From: Cupriavidus sp. AU9028 | GTDB taxonomy: Bacteria > Pseudomonadota > Gammaproteobacteria > Burkholderiales > Burkholderiaceae | NCBI RefSeq assembly: GCF_019795295.1 | Contig: NZ_JAIMCG010000001.1 | Coordinates: forward strand, 124,001 to 188,000 | Length of the DNA: 64,000 nucleotides | Direction of reading: 5' to 3' | In this document: positions 33,786-41,867 of the stretch, piece after piece | Layout of the letters: each line of letters begins with the position of its first letter | Numbering within the stretch: position 1 is the stretch's first letter | Notes under the pieces: generated by a model | Seen by the model: only the letters and a program-made list of their open reading frames with translations | Database searches by the model: none | Told to the model about the DNA's origin: nothing | Program-made: the position numbers and the translations under genes

Positions 33786-35114
33786 TCAGGACTTGCCCGC
33801 CACCGCGCTGGACGGCAGCAGCTCCTCGCCGGCTACCGTGGTGCCGGTGCCCGCCACATCGGTGTCGTCGTCCACCGGCGCGCCGATGGCACCTTCGCTT
33901 TTGGCCACCACCGTGGTGGCGATCGCATTGCCGAGCACATTGGTGACGGTGCGGCCCATGTCGAGCACATGGTCGATGCCCAGTACCAGCAGGATGCCCG
34001 CCTCCGGCAGCCCGAACATCGGCAGCACCGCGGCCACCACCACCAGCGAGGCACGCGGTACGCCGGCAATGCCCTTGCTGGTGACCAGCAGCACCAGCAG
34101 CATGGTGATCTGCTGCATCAGGGTCAGTTCGACGCCGTAGACCTGCGCGACGAACAGCGCCGCGAACGAGGTGTACATGATCGAGCCATCCAGGTTGAAC
34201 GAATAGCCCAGCGGCAGCACGAAGTTGGTGATGCGCGGCTTCACCCCGAACCGGTTCAGCTGCTCGATGACCTTCGGATAGGCCGATTCGCTCGACGCGG
34301 TGGCAAAGCCGATCATCAGCGGCGCCCGCAGCGAGCGGATCAGCGCGAACACGCGCGGCCCGAGGAACAGGTAGCCGCCTGCGATCAGCGCCAGCCACAG
34401 CAGCGCCAGCGACAGGTAGACGCTGCCCAGCAGCCTGGCGTAGACAGCCAGCACGCCCAGGCCCTGCGACGTGATCACGGCCGCCACCGCGCCGAACACG
34501 CCGATGGGGGCGAACGCCATCACGTAGTTGGTGACCTTCAGCATCACCTGGGCCAGGCCTTCGATCGCCGCGAGCAGCGGCTTGCCGACCCCGTCCTTGA
34601 GCGCCCCCAGCGCAAAGCCGAAGAACAGCGAGAACACGACGATCTGCAGGATCTCGTTGTGCGCCATCGCCTCGGCGAAGCTCTTGGGGACCATGTGGGT
34701 AATGAAGTCGCGCAGGTTCAGCGCGCCGGTCTTGACCGCGCTCGCCGCGTCGGCGGGCGGCAGCGGCAGATCCATGCCATGGCCCGGCCGCAGCAGGTTG
34801 GCCATCACCAGGCCGAGCAGCAGGGAGGTGATCGACGCCGCCACGAACCATGCCATGGCCTTGATCCCGATGCGGCCCACGGCCTTGCCGTCGCCCATGC
34901 TGGCAATGCCGCTGACCAGCGTGGCGAAGACCAGCGGGCCGATGATCATCTTGATCATCCGCAGGAAGACGTCGGTCAGGATCGACAGATAACCCGCGAT
35001 ACGGGTGGCGGTTTCCGGGTCGGGCGACGCCTGGTGTGCGGCCATGCCGGCCAGCACGCCGAGCAGCATGGCGAACAGGATCAGGGTGGGAAGGCGCTTC
35101 ATCGTCATCATCAT
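33786..35114 (-). CDS. dctA: C4-dicarboxylate transport protein DctA
   Basis: DctA imports succinate, fumarate and malate with cations. The 442-residue protein has about eight hydrophobic helices and two hairpins. The transport core is clear: A-T-A-S-S-E-S-A-Y-P, L-P-L-G-Y-S-F-N-L-D-G-S, T-S-K-G-I-A-G-V-P-R-A-S and D-R-x-type D-M-G-R-T-V-T-N-V-L-G-N-A. Four ATGs cluster at the start (ATGATGATGACGATG); GAGG upstream best fits the second or third. Regulation by DctBD and sigma-54 is supported by the downstream genes and the upstream promoter. Confidence 0.96.
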   Translation of the reverse strand: MMMTMKRLPTLILFAMLLGVLAGMAAHQASPDPETATRIAGYLSILTDVFLRMIKMIIGPLVFATLVSGIASMGDGKAVGRIGIKAMAWFVAASITSLLLGLVMANLLRPGHGMDLPLPPADAASAVKTGALNLRDFITHMVPKSFAEAMAHNEILQIVVFSLFFGFALGALKDGVGKPLLAAIEGLAQVMLKVTNYVMAFAPIGVFGAVAAVITSQGLGVLAVYARLLGSVYLSLALLWLALIAGGYLFLGPRVFALIRSLRAPLMIGFATASSESAYPKVIEQLNRFGVKPRITNFVLPLGYSFNLDGSIMYTSFAALFVAQVYGVELTLMQQITMLLVLLVTSKGIAGVPRASLVVVAAVLPMFGLPEAGILLVLGIDHVLDMGRTVTNVLGNAIATTVVAKSEGAIGAPVDDDTDVAGTGTTVAGEELLPSSAVAGKS

Positions 35115-35456
35115 TCAGCCTCGGCGCTGCCTGGCAGGGCGGCGGGGGTCATTCAGGGAAAAACGGGGCGGTCCGGCTGGTGGCGGCCGCGCTCCTTCGG
35201 GCAACGCGGGACCAACAGCCGGATTGCACGCGGCGGCGCGGTTGCGCCATGGAGCCGCCCCGGAAGGGGACATGCGCAAGCCGCTGCGTGGGGTTGGGGT
35301 CAGGACGGTCGAGGCCGTGCACGCCGCCGGCGTGGCGGCGGCGTCGCCCGGGACAGGGCGGCGCCGGGGCAGGGGGCGGCTGGGGCCATGGGGTTCCTCC
35401 GGTGGTATGTCGCCGGTGCCGCGAGGGCCCGGCGCTATTCGAGTGGCGGAGGAAAT

Positions 35457-35473
35457 CGCACGAGCCGTGCCAA
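35457..35473 (-). promoter_or_regulatory. Predicted sigma-54 promoter of dctA
   Basis: Read leftward: TTGGCACG-GCTC-GTGC. The -24 GG and -12 GC are exactly 10 bases apart, and the -24 box matches TGGCACG fully. The -12 box (GTGC against TTGC) is weaker. Its strand and the presence of DctD support the call. Confidence 0.72.
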
Positions 35474-35583
35474 CGCGGCTGCCCTTGTCCGCGCCGGCAA
35501 CCCGTTGAGCCGAAAGGAGATTTCTGTCGCTGTCCAGCGGCTGCATCCGGAATTCCGACGCTGGGGCCGGGAATGGCGTTCGG

Positions 35584-35603
35584 TTTTCCGAACGTCCGGA
35601 AAA
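35584..35603. promoter_or_regulatory. Candidate upstream activator site for dctA
   Basis: Perfect inverted repeat TTTTCCG-N6-CGGAAAA, about 110 bases upstream of the -24 box on the dctA strand, the usual distance for an NtrC/DctD-type enhancer. Assignment to DctD is inference. Confidence 0.45.
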
Positions 35604-35891
35604 GGCAGCCGCGCGCCGCCGGCCAACGCGGACGGCAAGCCTGGCGGGCTGCTACTTGCGTCTCTGTGCGCACCCGTACGATGCCCCGGGAGGGGCCGCA
35701 ACAAGATGACCGTCGCCAGCCGCCCGCCGCACGGGGCGCGTGCATGAAAGCGAAAGAAGCACGCATTTCATGTGTCTTCCGCACTTGCACACCGATTAGA
35801 TTGCCTCGGAGCGCCTTAAAGTGCGCCGCACCAATGCGCTCGTCAGCCGGACTGTTTCCGGCCCGACCTTCACTTCTTGCCAGGAGGATAT

Positions 35892-37652
35892 ATGCCGACC
35901 AGCAGCCTCGATGGAACCAGCGCGGGCGGTTACCGTGCCGATATGTCTCGCTCGTTGTCAGAAGTCGCGACGGCGACGGACCGGTGGCGCACCAGCGCCC
36001 TGGTCGCCACTTCCATCCTCGACGCGGCGAGCCAGGACCACAAGCCCAGGTCCCATGCCCTGGGGAAGATCGATCGCGCGCTCTACCCAGGGTGGGGTGC
36101 GACCGTTGCCGCCCTGCTCGGGCTGCGTGTCGCCCATGTGCCCCTGGTGCTCGCCGGTGCGGCATTGCCGGCGCTGCTTGCCACCGGTCCGGTCGTGCTG
36201 GCCGCCGTGTGCGGTGGACTGGCACTGGCGGAGGGCGGCATGGCGGTCGCGCGCCTGGTCACCGCCTTGACGAAGCGCCGGCATGTTTCGGCAGCGGTGG
36301 TCGGCCACCGGAAAGCGCAGTTCGAAGACCGCTGCGCCGACTCTGCGCGCGGCGAGCGCGGCGCGGCAGCAGGGCCGCCGCGACGGCGAGCCGTGGCGCG
36401 ATGGGACGTGCCGCAGCGCTGCCGTGCCCACCCCATTACGGCGGTGATGCCCCCCGCCCGCGCTGCGCTGGCGCGCCGGCTGTGCGAGGAAAAGCTGGAC
36501 GCGGTCGAGGAGCAGGTATCGCGCCGCAGGCTGGCGGCACTGCGCGACGGGCAGATACAGTCGCTGGGCGCCACCGCGACCTGTGCCACCGCCTTCTGCA
36601 CGTTTGCCGGCGCCAGCTCGCACCTGCTGCACGGCCTGAGCATTCTCGGCGGCGGCTTCGGCATGCTGATGAGCGCGGCCCATATCGCCACGGCCATTCC
36701 GCTGCTGAGAATGGCGCGCAAGGCGGTCGACACCATCGACGCCAGACGGCAGGCGCTGGGCAAGCAACGTTTCCTCGCTGCGTTGCGCGACGGCGTCGAC
36801 GCCCGGACGATGGTGGCGGAAAGCGGCGCCGGTGCCTTCGGCCTGGCGGACGAGCCGACCAAGTCGCTGGCGCGCTTCTATCGGGCCGCCAGCCTGGTCA
36901 GCGGCGACATGCTGGCCGAGCGCGGCGAACTGCGCCGGCAGGAGTTGCGGCAAGCGAAGACGCGGCTCGCCTACGGCTGCGCCACGCTGCTGACCAATGG
37001 CGCGCTGCTGACGCTTACCGTGCTCGGGCTCACGACACTGGCCGCCACCACGGCCGGGCTCTGTCTGCTGGCGCTCGCCGCCGCGCTTGGGCTGGCGTGG
37101 CTGCTGCCGCTGATCAAGCGCATCCTGGCCGGTCCGCCGCAGCAGCTCTCGTCCAGCTGGCAGGCCGGCAAGTCCGCCAGGTCGCTGCTCGCCGCGCTGC
37201 ACGAGCACGATCCCTTCGACGTCATCGCGCGCGCCGGCCAGGCGCTCGGGAACGCGCACGAGGGGTATCGTTGCGCCGGCCCGGACCATGCCGACAGGGC
37301 GAAGCGGCTGCGCCTGGGGCAGCGCTGGCTGATCGCCGCACAGGTCTTCCTGCATCTGCGCGGCAACGGCGACGGCGACCCGGAATCGATGACGGCCTGC
37401 TGCATGGCCCAGTCGCTGCTGCAGGCGCTGGGCGCGGACCGGCAGGTGCTGACGGACTTGCGCGCCGCCAGCACGCCGGACGAAATCGAGATGGCGCTGC
37501 GGCTGGTGCGCCGTTTCCTGGCCGGCGACTTCCTCGAGACCAGCGTCGTCTGGCCCGGGAAGCGGCAGCGCGGCGTCCGCTTCGATCTCTCGGTCCAAGC
37601 CTTCTGCTATGACGAGAACGAACCGCTGCTGCGCAAGCAGAAGGTGGAATGA
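35892..37652 (+). CDS. Unrecognised 586-aa protein with hydrophobic segments
   Basis: I do not recognise a family. The start has AGGAGG four bases upstream. The N-terminal ~50 residues are Ser/Thr/Ala-rich with no signal peptide. A long hydrophobic region lies at about 70-115, an Arg/Glu-rich region follows (140-230), a second hydrophobic segment at about 235-280 (rich in Gly: G-L-S-I-L-G-G-G-F-G-M-L-M) and a third at about 370-420. The charged-then-hydrophobic pattern appears twice, suggesting an internal duplication. The C-terminal ~130 residues are soluble and helical. Good coding statistics and ribosome site support a real gene. A secreted-effector-like or membrane role is possible but unproven. 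Confidence 0.7.
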   Translation: MPTSSLDGTSAGGYRADMSRSLSEVATATDRWRTSALVATSILDAASQDHKPRSHALGKIDRALYPGWGATVAALLGLRVAHVPLVLAGAALPALLATGPVVLAAVCGGLALAEGGMAVARLVTALTKRRHVSAAVVGHRKAQFEDRCADSARGERGAAAGPPRRRAVARWDVPQRCRAHPITAVMPPARAALARRLCEEKLDAVEEQVSRRRLAALRDGQIQSLGATATCATAFCTFAGASSHLLHGLSILGGGFGMLMSAAHIATAIPLLRMARKAVDTIDARRQALGKQRFLAALRDGVDARTMVAESGAGAFGLADEPTKSLARFYRAASLVSGDMLAERGELRRQELRQAKTRLAYGCATLLTNGALLTLTVLGLTTLAATTAGLCLLALAAALGLAWLLPLIKRILAGPPQQLSSSWQAGKSARSLLAALHEHDPFDVIARAGQALGNAHEGYRCAGPDHADRAKRLRLGQRWLIAAQVFLHLRGNGDGDPESMTACCMAQSLLQALGADRQVLTDLRAASTPDEIEMALRLVRRFLAGDFLETSVVWPGKRQRGVRFDLSVQAFCYDENEPLLRKQKVE

Positions 37653-37673
37653 CGATGCGGACGCGGCGCAGCA

Positions 37674-40600
37674 CTACCGCGCCGCGTCCGCCATGCATTG
37701 CTGCAGGAAGTCCTCCAGTGGCACCGGCCGCCCGATCGCATATCCCTGCGCATAGTCGACCCCGATGGTGCGCAGCACTTGCAGGGTCTGCGCGTCCTCG
37801 ACGGACTCCGCTACCGTGCGGATGCCCAGCCGATGCCCGATATCGTTGATCGAGCTGACAATCTCCCGGTCGACGGCGCTGCTGGCCAGGTTGCGGATGA
37901 AGCTGCCATCGATCTTCAGGTAGTCCACCGGGAACTGCTTCAGATAGGCGAAGGACGACAGGCCCGCGCCGAAGTCGTCCAGCGCCACGGTACAGCCGGC
38001 CTTGCGCATCTCCGCCACCAGCCGGTTGGCCGCCGCCATGTTGTTGATCAGCGCCGTTTCGGTGATTTCCAGCCGGATGCGGCTCGCCGTCAGCACCGAC
38101 TGCTTCAGCTCGGCATGCAGGAACGGCAGCAGGAAGGGCTCGCCCAGCGAGTTGGCCGACAGGTTGATCGAGATCGACAGGCCGGGCATCGCCTGCAGCC
38201 GCGGCCCGTATTCCTGCAGCACGTGCCGGATGACCCAGCGGTCGACGTGGCCCATCAGGTCGTAGCGCTCCGCCGCCGGAATGAAGGCGCCCGGCATCAC
38301 CAGCTCGCCCTGCTCGTCGACCATCCGCACCAGGATTTCGATATGGCTGCAGCAGGGCTCGGCGCCTTCGCTGCCCGCTTCGCGCAGCGAGCGGATCTCC
38401 TGCGCGAACAGGCGGAAGCGGTTGGCTTCCAGCGCCGAGTGGATGCCGGCGGCGACCTGCAGCTCGCGATGGTGGCGCCGCGCGTCGCTTTCGTCGCGGC
38501 GATACACCGAGACGCGGTTGCGCCCGCCAGCCTTGGCCGCATAGCAGGCGACATCGGCGCGGCTCATCAGCTCGCCGACCGGCGGCGCATCGCTGTCGAT
38601 GCCGGTGATGCCGATGCTCGCGCCCAGATCGTAGAGCCGTCCTTCCCAGGGGAAGCGGCGCGCGCGGATGGCGTCGATCACGTTCTGGCCGACGCGCTCG
38701 CCGTGATCGACCGGGCAGTCGAGCAGCAGCAGCGCGAATTCGTCGCCCCCCAGCCGCGCCAGCACGTCGGTGGGGCGCACTTGGCTGCGGATGACATGGC
38801 CCAGTTCGCGCAGCAGCACGTCGCCCGCGGCGTGGCCAGCGGTGTCGTTGACGATCTTGAAGCGGTCCAGGTCGATGAAGCACAACACATGGTGTTGCTG
38901 TTGCGTGCGCGCGGATTCGCATGCCTCGCGCAGCAGCTTCTCGAACCACATGCGGTTCGGCAGTCCGGTCAGCGCGTCATGCATGGCCGAATGGGCCAGT
39001 TCGCGCTGCATCGCCCGGGCCCCGGTGATGTCCTGGAACACCAGCACCGCGCCCAGCACGCTGCCGCCGGCGGTCAGCACCGGCGCCGCCGAGTCCTTGA
39101 CGTCGTGACGCTCGCCGCTGCGGCTGATCAGTACCGCGCCATCCTGCAGATAGGCCGGCTGCAGCGTGCGCAGGCATTCGGCCACGGGGCAGGGGATGGT
39201 GATGCCGGTGGACTCGTCCACCACATGGAACACCGTTTCCAGCCGCTGGCCGTCGGCCTCCACCATGGTCCAGCCGGTCAGTTGCTCGGCGATCGGATTG
39301 ATGAAGGTGATGCGCAGCGCGCCATCGGTACAGATCACCGCATCGCCGATCGAGCGCAGCGTGATGTGCAGCCGCTCCTTCTCCTCGAACAGCGCTTCGG
39401 TCAGTCGGCGCTGTTCCGTGATGTCCCAGTTGGTACCCACCATGGCCAGCGCGGTGCCGTCGGGCGCGCGCGAAACCGATGCCATCGCCCGGACGTGGCG
39501 CACCTCGCCGCAGGGACGCACGATGCGGTACTCGGTGTCGAAGCGGGCCGTGCCCTTGACGGCGCGCCGCATCTCTTCACGGGTGCGCTCGAGATCGTCG
39601 GTGTGCACCATGCCGATCCAGCCCGTCATGTCCGGCGCGCCGGCACCCGGGTCGGTGCCGTGCAGCGCGTGCATGCGGCTGTCCCACGAAATCGCGCCGC
39701 TGCCGATATCCCACTCCCAGATGCCGACCCGGCCGGCTTCCACCGCCAGCTGGGTGCGGCGCGACAGCGCTTCGAGTTGCTGCTGCGCGGTCTTGCGGTC
39801 GTGGATGTCCTCCATCTGCGAGATGAAGTGCAGCGGCTCGCCCGTCGCCTCGTCGCGCACCAGCGACACCGCCATCAGCGTCCAGATGTAGCTGCCGTCC
39901 TTGCGCAGGAACCGTTTCTCCATCCGGTAGTTGTCGATGTCGCCGGCGAGCAGCCGTTCGATCTGGCGCAGGTCCGTCACGAGGTCGTCCGGATGCGTGA
40001 TGGCGGGGAAAGGAAGGTGGGACAGTTCCTCTTCGCTGTACCCCAGCAGCTCGCAGATGGAGCGGTTGACCTGCTGCCAGCGGTAATTGGGGCTGACCAG
40101 CGCCATGCCGATCGCCGAATGCTGCATCGCCAGCCGGAAGCGGCGCTCGCTGCTGCGCAGCCGCGCCCGGTCCCGGCGGTTCTGCTCGGCGAGGTAGGCG
40201 ATGCAGATGGGAAAGACCAGGATCAGCGCGGTCGACAGCTTGATCGCCTGCGCCAGGAACTCCTCGGACGACAGCAGTCCGGACTGCCCGGCCAGCAGAC
40301 CGAGGGCAACGGTCGCCGCCATCGCGATGACCGTCAGCAGGGCCGTGGCAAAGGCGTTGGTCAGCAGCCCCGCGATCACCAGCGGCAACGCCAGCACCCC
40401 GAACGGATCGTGCGACTGCAGCACCGACAGCGCGCTGACCGCGAGCGTCAGCAGCAGCAGGGCCAGCGTGCGAGGCAGCCTGGCGCGCGAGAACGTTTCC
40501 GCGGCCCGGGCTGGGCTGTACGACACCGCCAGCGGCAACAGCATCAGCATCCCCGCGGCTTCCGCGCTCCACCAGCGCCACCACAACGGTTCGACCGCCG

Positions 40601-41069
40601 TGCCGTAGGCCAGATGCAAGGTCAGTGCGCCGATGCTGGCGCCCACCGCGGGCGGCAGCATGCAGCTGGCGCCAAGCCCGGTCATGAAGCGCGCCAGCGA
40701 CACCGGCCGGGCACCGGAAGGATGTCCGGCCATGCGCGCCAGCGCGGAGGCCAGGCGAATCGCGGCGATATTGGCCAGCGCCAGCAGCGCGGCGACCCAT
40801 GGCGGATCGCCGAACAGCAGGTTGGCGCAGGTGCCGGCTACCAGCAGCCCGGCGAGCTGCACCCAGGCCTGCGGGCCGCGCAGGCGCAGCGTGACGGCCG
40901 CGCCGAAGGCGGTGGCCGGCCAGATCAGGGCCGCCTGTCCGGGAAAGCGCGAGATCGCGATACCGGCGACGGCGAGCATGAAGAACAGCAGCGACGCGAG
41001 CGCGACGCGCAGAGACAGGGGAAAGGCCTGGCTGCCGGACGGCGATGAGGTATCCGTATCGGGCGTCAT
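37674..41069 (-). CDS. MASE1-PAS-GGDEF-EAL membrane sensor (c-di-GMP turnover)
   Basis: A 1131-residue protein. The N-terminal ~300 residues form eight or so membrane helices of MASE1 type (A-A-L-I-W-P-A-T-A-F-G-A-A, G-T-C-A-N-L-L-F-G). Three PAS domains follow (about 310-430, 435-560, 565-690), the first two with PAC-like tails. The cyclase domain has intact G-G-D-E-F near 773. The EAL domain reads E-I-L instead of E-A-L near 910, but keeps E-I-T-E-T-A, D-D-F-G-A-G-L-S-S-F, K-I-D and V-A-E-S-V-E, so phosphodiesterase activity is still possible. It converges with the 586-aa gene. Confidence 0.93.
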   Translation of the reverse strand: MTPDTDTSSPSGSQAFPLSLRVALASLLFFMLAVAGIAISRFPGQAALIWPATAFGAAVTLRLRGPQAWVQLAGLLVAGTCANLLFGDPPWVAALLALANIAAIRLASALARMAGHPSGARPVSLARFMTGLGASCMLPPAVGASIGALTLHLAYGTAVEPLWWRWWSAEAAGMLMLLPLAVSYSPARAAETFSRARLPRTLALLLLTLAVSALSVLQSHDPFGVLALPLVIAGLLTNAFATALLTVIAMAATVALGLLAGQSGLLSSEEFLAQAIKLSTALILVFPICIAYLAEQNRRDRARLRSSERRFRLAMQHSAIGMALVSPNYRWQQVNRSICELLGYSEEELSHLPFPAITHPDDLVTDLRQIERLLAGDIDNYRMEKRFLRKDGSYIWTLMAVSLVRDEATGEPLHFISQMEDIHDRKTAQQQLEALSRRTQLAVEAGRVGIWEWDIGSGAISWDSRMHALHGTDPGAGAPDMTGWIGMVHTDDLERTREEMRRAVKGTARFDTEYRIVRPCGEVRHVRAMASVSRAPDGTALAMVGTNWDITEQRRLTEALFEEKERLHITLRSIGDAVICTDGALRITFINPIAEQLTGWTMVEADGQRLETVFHVVDESTGITIPCPVAECLRTLQPAYLQDGAVLISRSGERHDVKDSAAPVLTAGGSVLGAVLVFQDITGARAMQRELAHSAMHDALTGLPNRMWFEKLLREACESARTQQQHHVLCFIDLDRFKIVNDTAGHAAGDVLLRELGHVIRSQVRPTDVLARLGGDEFALLLLDCPVDHGERVGQNVIDAIRARRFPWEGRLYDLGASIGITGIDSDAPPVGELMSRADVACYAAKAGGRNRVSVYRRDESDARRHHRELQVAAGIHSALEANRFRLFAQEIRSLREAGSEGAEPCCSHIEILVRMVDEQGELVMPGAFIPAAERYDLMGHVDRWVIRHVLQEYGPRLQAMPGLSISINLSANSLGEPFLLPFLHAELKQSVLTASRIRLEITETALINNMAAANRLVAEMRKAGCTVALDDFGAGLSSFAYLKQFPVDYLKIDGSFIRNLASSAVDREIVSSINDIGHRLGIRTVAESVEDAQTLQVLRTIGVDYAQGYAIGRPVPLEDFLQQCMADAAR

Positions 41070-41397
41070 TTGACGAGGGGATCGGGCATGGGCGGCGGTA
41101 CGGTCGGTCGCCCCGGCCCGCGATGCCGGCTGGCACGGCGGGGGAGAGCGAGCGCCGAGGGCGTGGATAAGGCTTGTCCAGAATCCGGCCGACTATAGCG
41201 GCGCGCACCATGACAGGAAGCGCCGATAAGACGGCCATCTGCGTGGCAAAAGGGGATGGCGCCAGGCGCCGTTTTGGGGTATGGGCGGCGAACCCTTGCC
41301 CGGTCTGTGCCCCTCGCCGCCCTCGGCGCACGGCCTCTGTGCGGCGTCCCGCGAAAGCCGCTTGCCATTCGGCAGGCGTGGACCTAAGGTAAGCGGC
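41070..41397. other. Intergenic region, no gene seen
   Basis: These 328 bases lie between the divergent MASE1 gene and the small ArsR-like regulator. Frames here are short and Arg/Pro-rich. I found no strong promoter boxes, hairpins or repeats. TAAGG eight bases before 41398 is the only clear signal. Confidence 0.45.
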
Positions 41398-41703
41398 ATG
41401 GACACCACGCAATTTTCCGCCGTTGCCGCAGGCCCGGCGAACCTGCTCGCCCAGCCCGAGAACGCCTTCGTCTGCCGGACGCTATTGCTTGCCGGAGAGG
41501 ACGGCCTGCCTGCTGCGGAACTGGCCGGACGCGTCGGCCTGAGCCTGGGCCGGGCTGCGCGCGTATTCGAGGCGCTGCTGCAGGCCAACGTACTGGCCCT
41601 GTCCGTGCGCGATCGCAAGGTCTGCTATCGGCTGCGCGCCAGCGCGGAGATCGACCGCGCCCTGCAGGCGCTGGCGGCGGCCAGGGGCGACATCCGCCGC
41701 TGA
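41398..41703 (+). CDS. Small winged-helix regulator, ArsR-like
   Basis: This is a 101-residue protein with the ArsR-type layout: helix (F-V-C-R-T-L-L-L-A), helix-turn-helix at about 37-60 (L-P-A-A-E-L-A-G-R-V-G-L-S-L-G-R-A-A-R-V-F split over the turn), then a wing ending V-C-Y-R-L-R. No Cys pair for metal sensing is present in helix 3 or 5, so it is unlikely to be a classical arsenic or zinc sensor. TAAGG lies eight bases before the ATG. It sits upstream of the glycosidase cluster on the same strand and may control it (inference). Confidence 0.75.
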   Translation: MDTTQFSAVAAGPANLLAQPENAFVCRTLLLAGEDGLPAAELAGRVGLSLGRAARVFEALLQANVLALSVRDRKVCYRLRASAEIDRALQALAAARGDIRR

Positions 41704-41711
41704 GCCCCGGC

Positions 41712-41731
41712 AGCGGGCTGCGCTGCCCGCT
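41712..41731 (+). terminator. Hairpin after the ArsR-like gene
   Basis: AGCGGGC-TGCGCT-GCCCGCT, a 7-bp perfect stem nine bases past the stop. No U-run follows, so it may only attenuate transcription into the glycosidase genes. Confidence 0.35.
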
Positions 41732-41867
41732 CGCCTGCAAGATTTACCTTGCCGCGGCAGGAATTGCCGCCGACGGGGCGGCGCGGGCGTGTCAATCCGC
41801 CAAGTGGCGCACAGTCGCCATGGGCATGGAAGCTGCATGACGGCCCGGACTTCCAGTCCGAAGCGAC

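Larger units (their letters stand above)
35115..35891. other. Intergenic region between dctA and the 586-aa gene
   Basis: This 777-base gap separates divergent genes. I see no convincing coding frame. It holds a sigma-54 type promoter for dctA (35457-35473), a candidate activator site (35584-35603) and, near the right end, AGGAGG for the rightward gene. A locally AT-richer stretch at about 35745-35825 probably contains the rightward promoter. The dctA leader would be about 330 bases if transcription starts from the sigma-54 site. Confidence 0.6.

Noticed and set aside
35700-35891. HrpB-type (TTCG-N16-TTCG) box before the 586-aa gene
   Set aside because: I searched by eye for the spaced TTCG pair and found none, so type III control is not supported.
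37698-41048. 1116-codon plus-strand open frame opposite the MASE1 sensor
   Set aside because: High GC leaves the antisense frame open; composition is Arg/Gln/His-rich without domains, while the minus strand has clear MASE1, PAS, GGDEF and EAL motifs.
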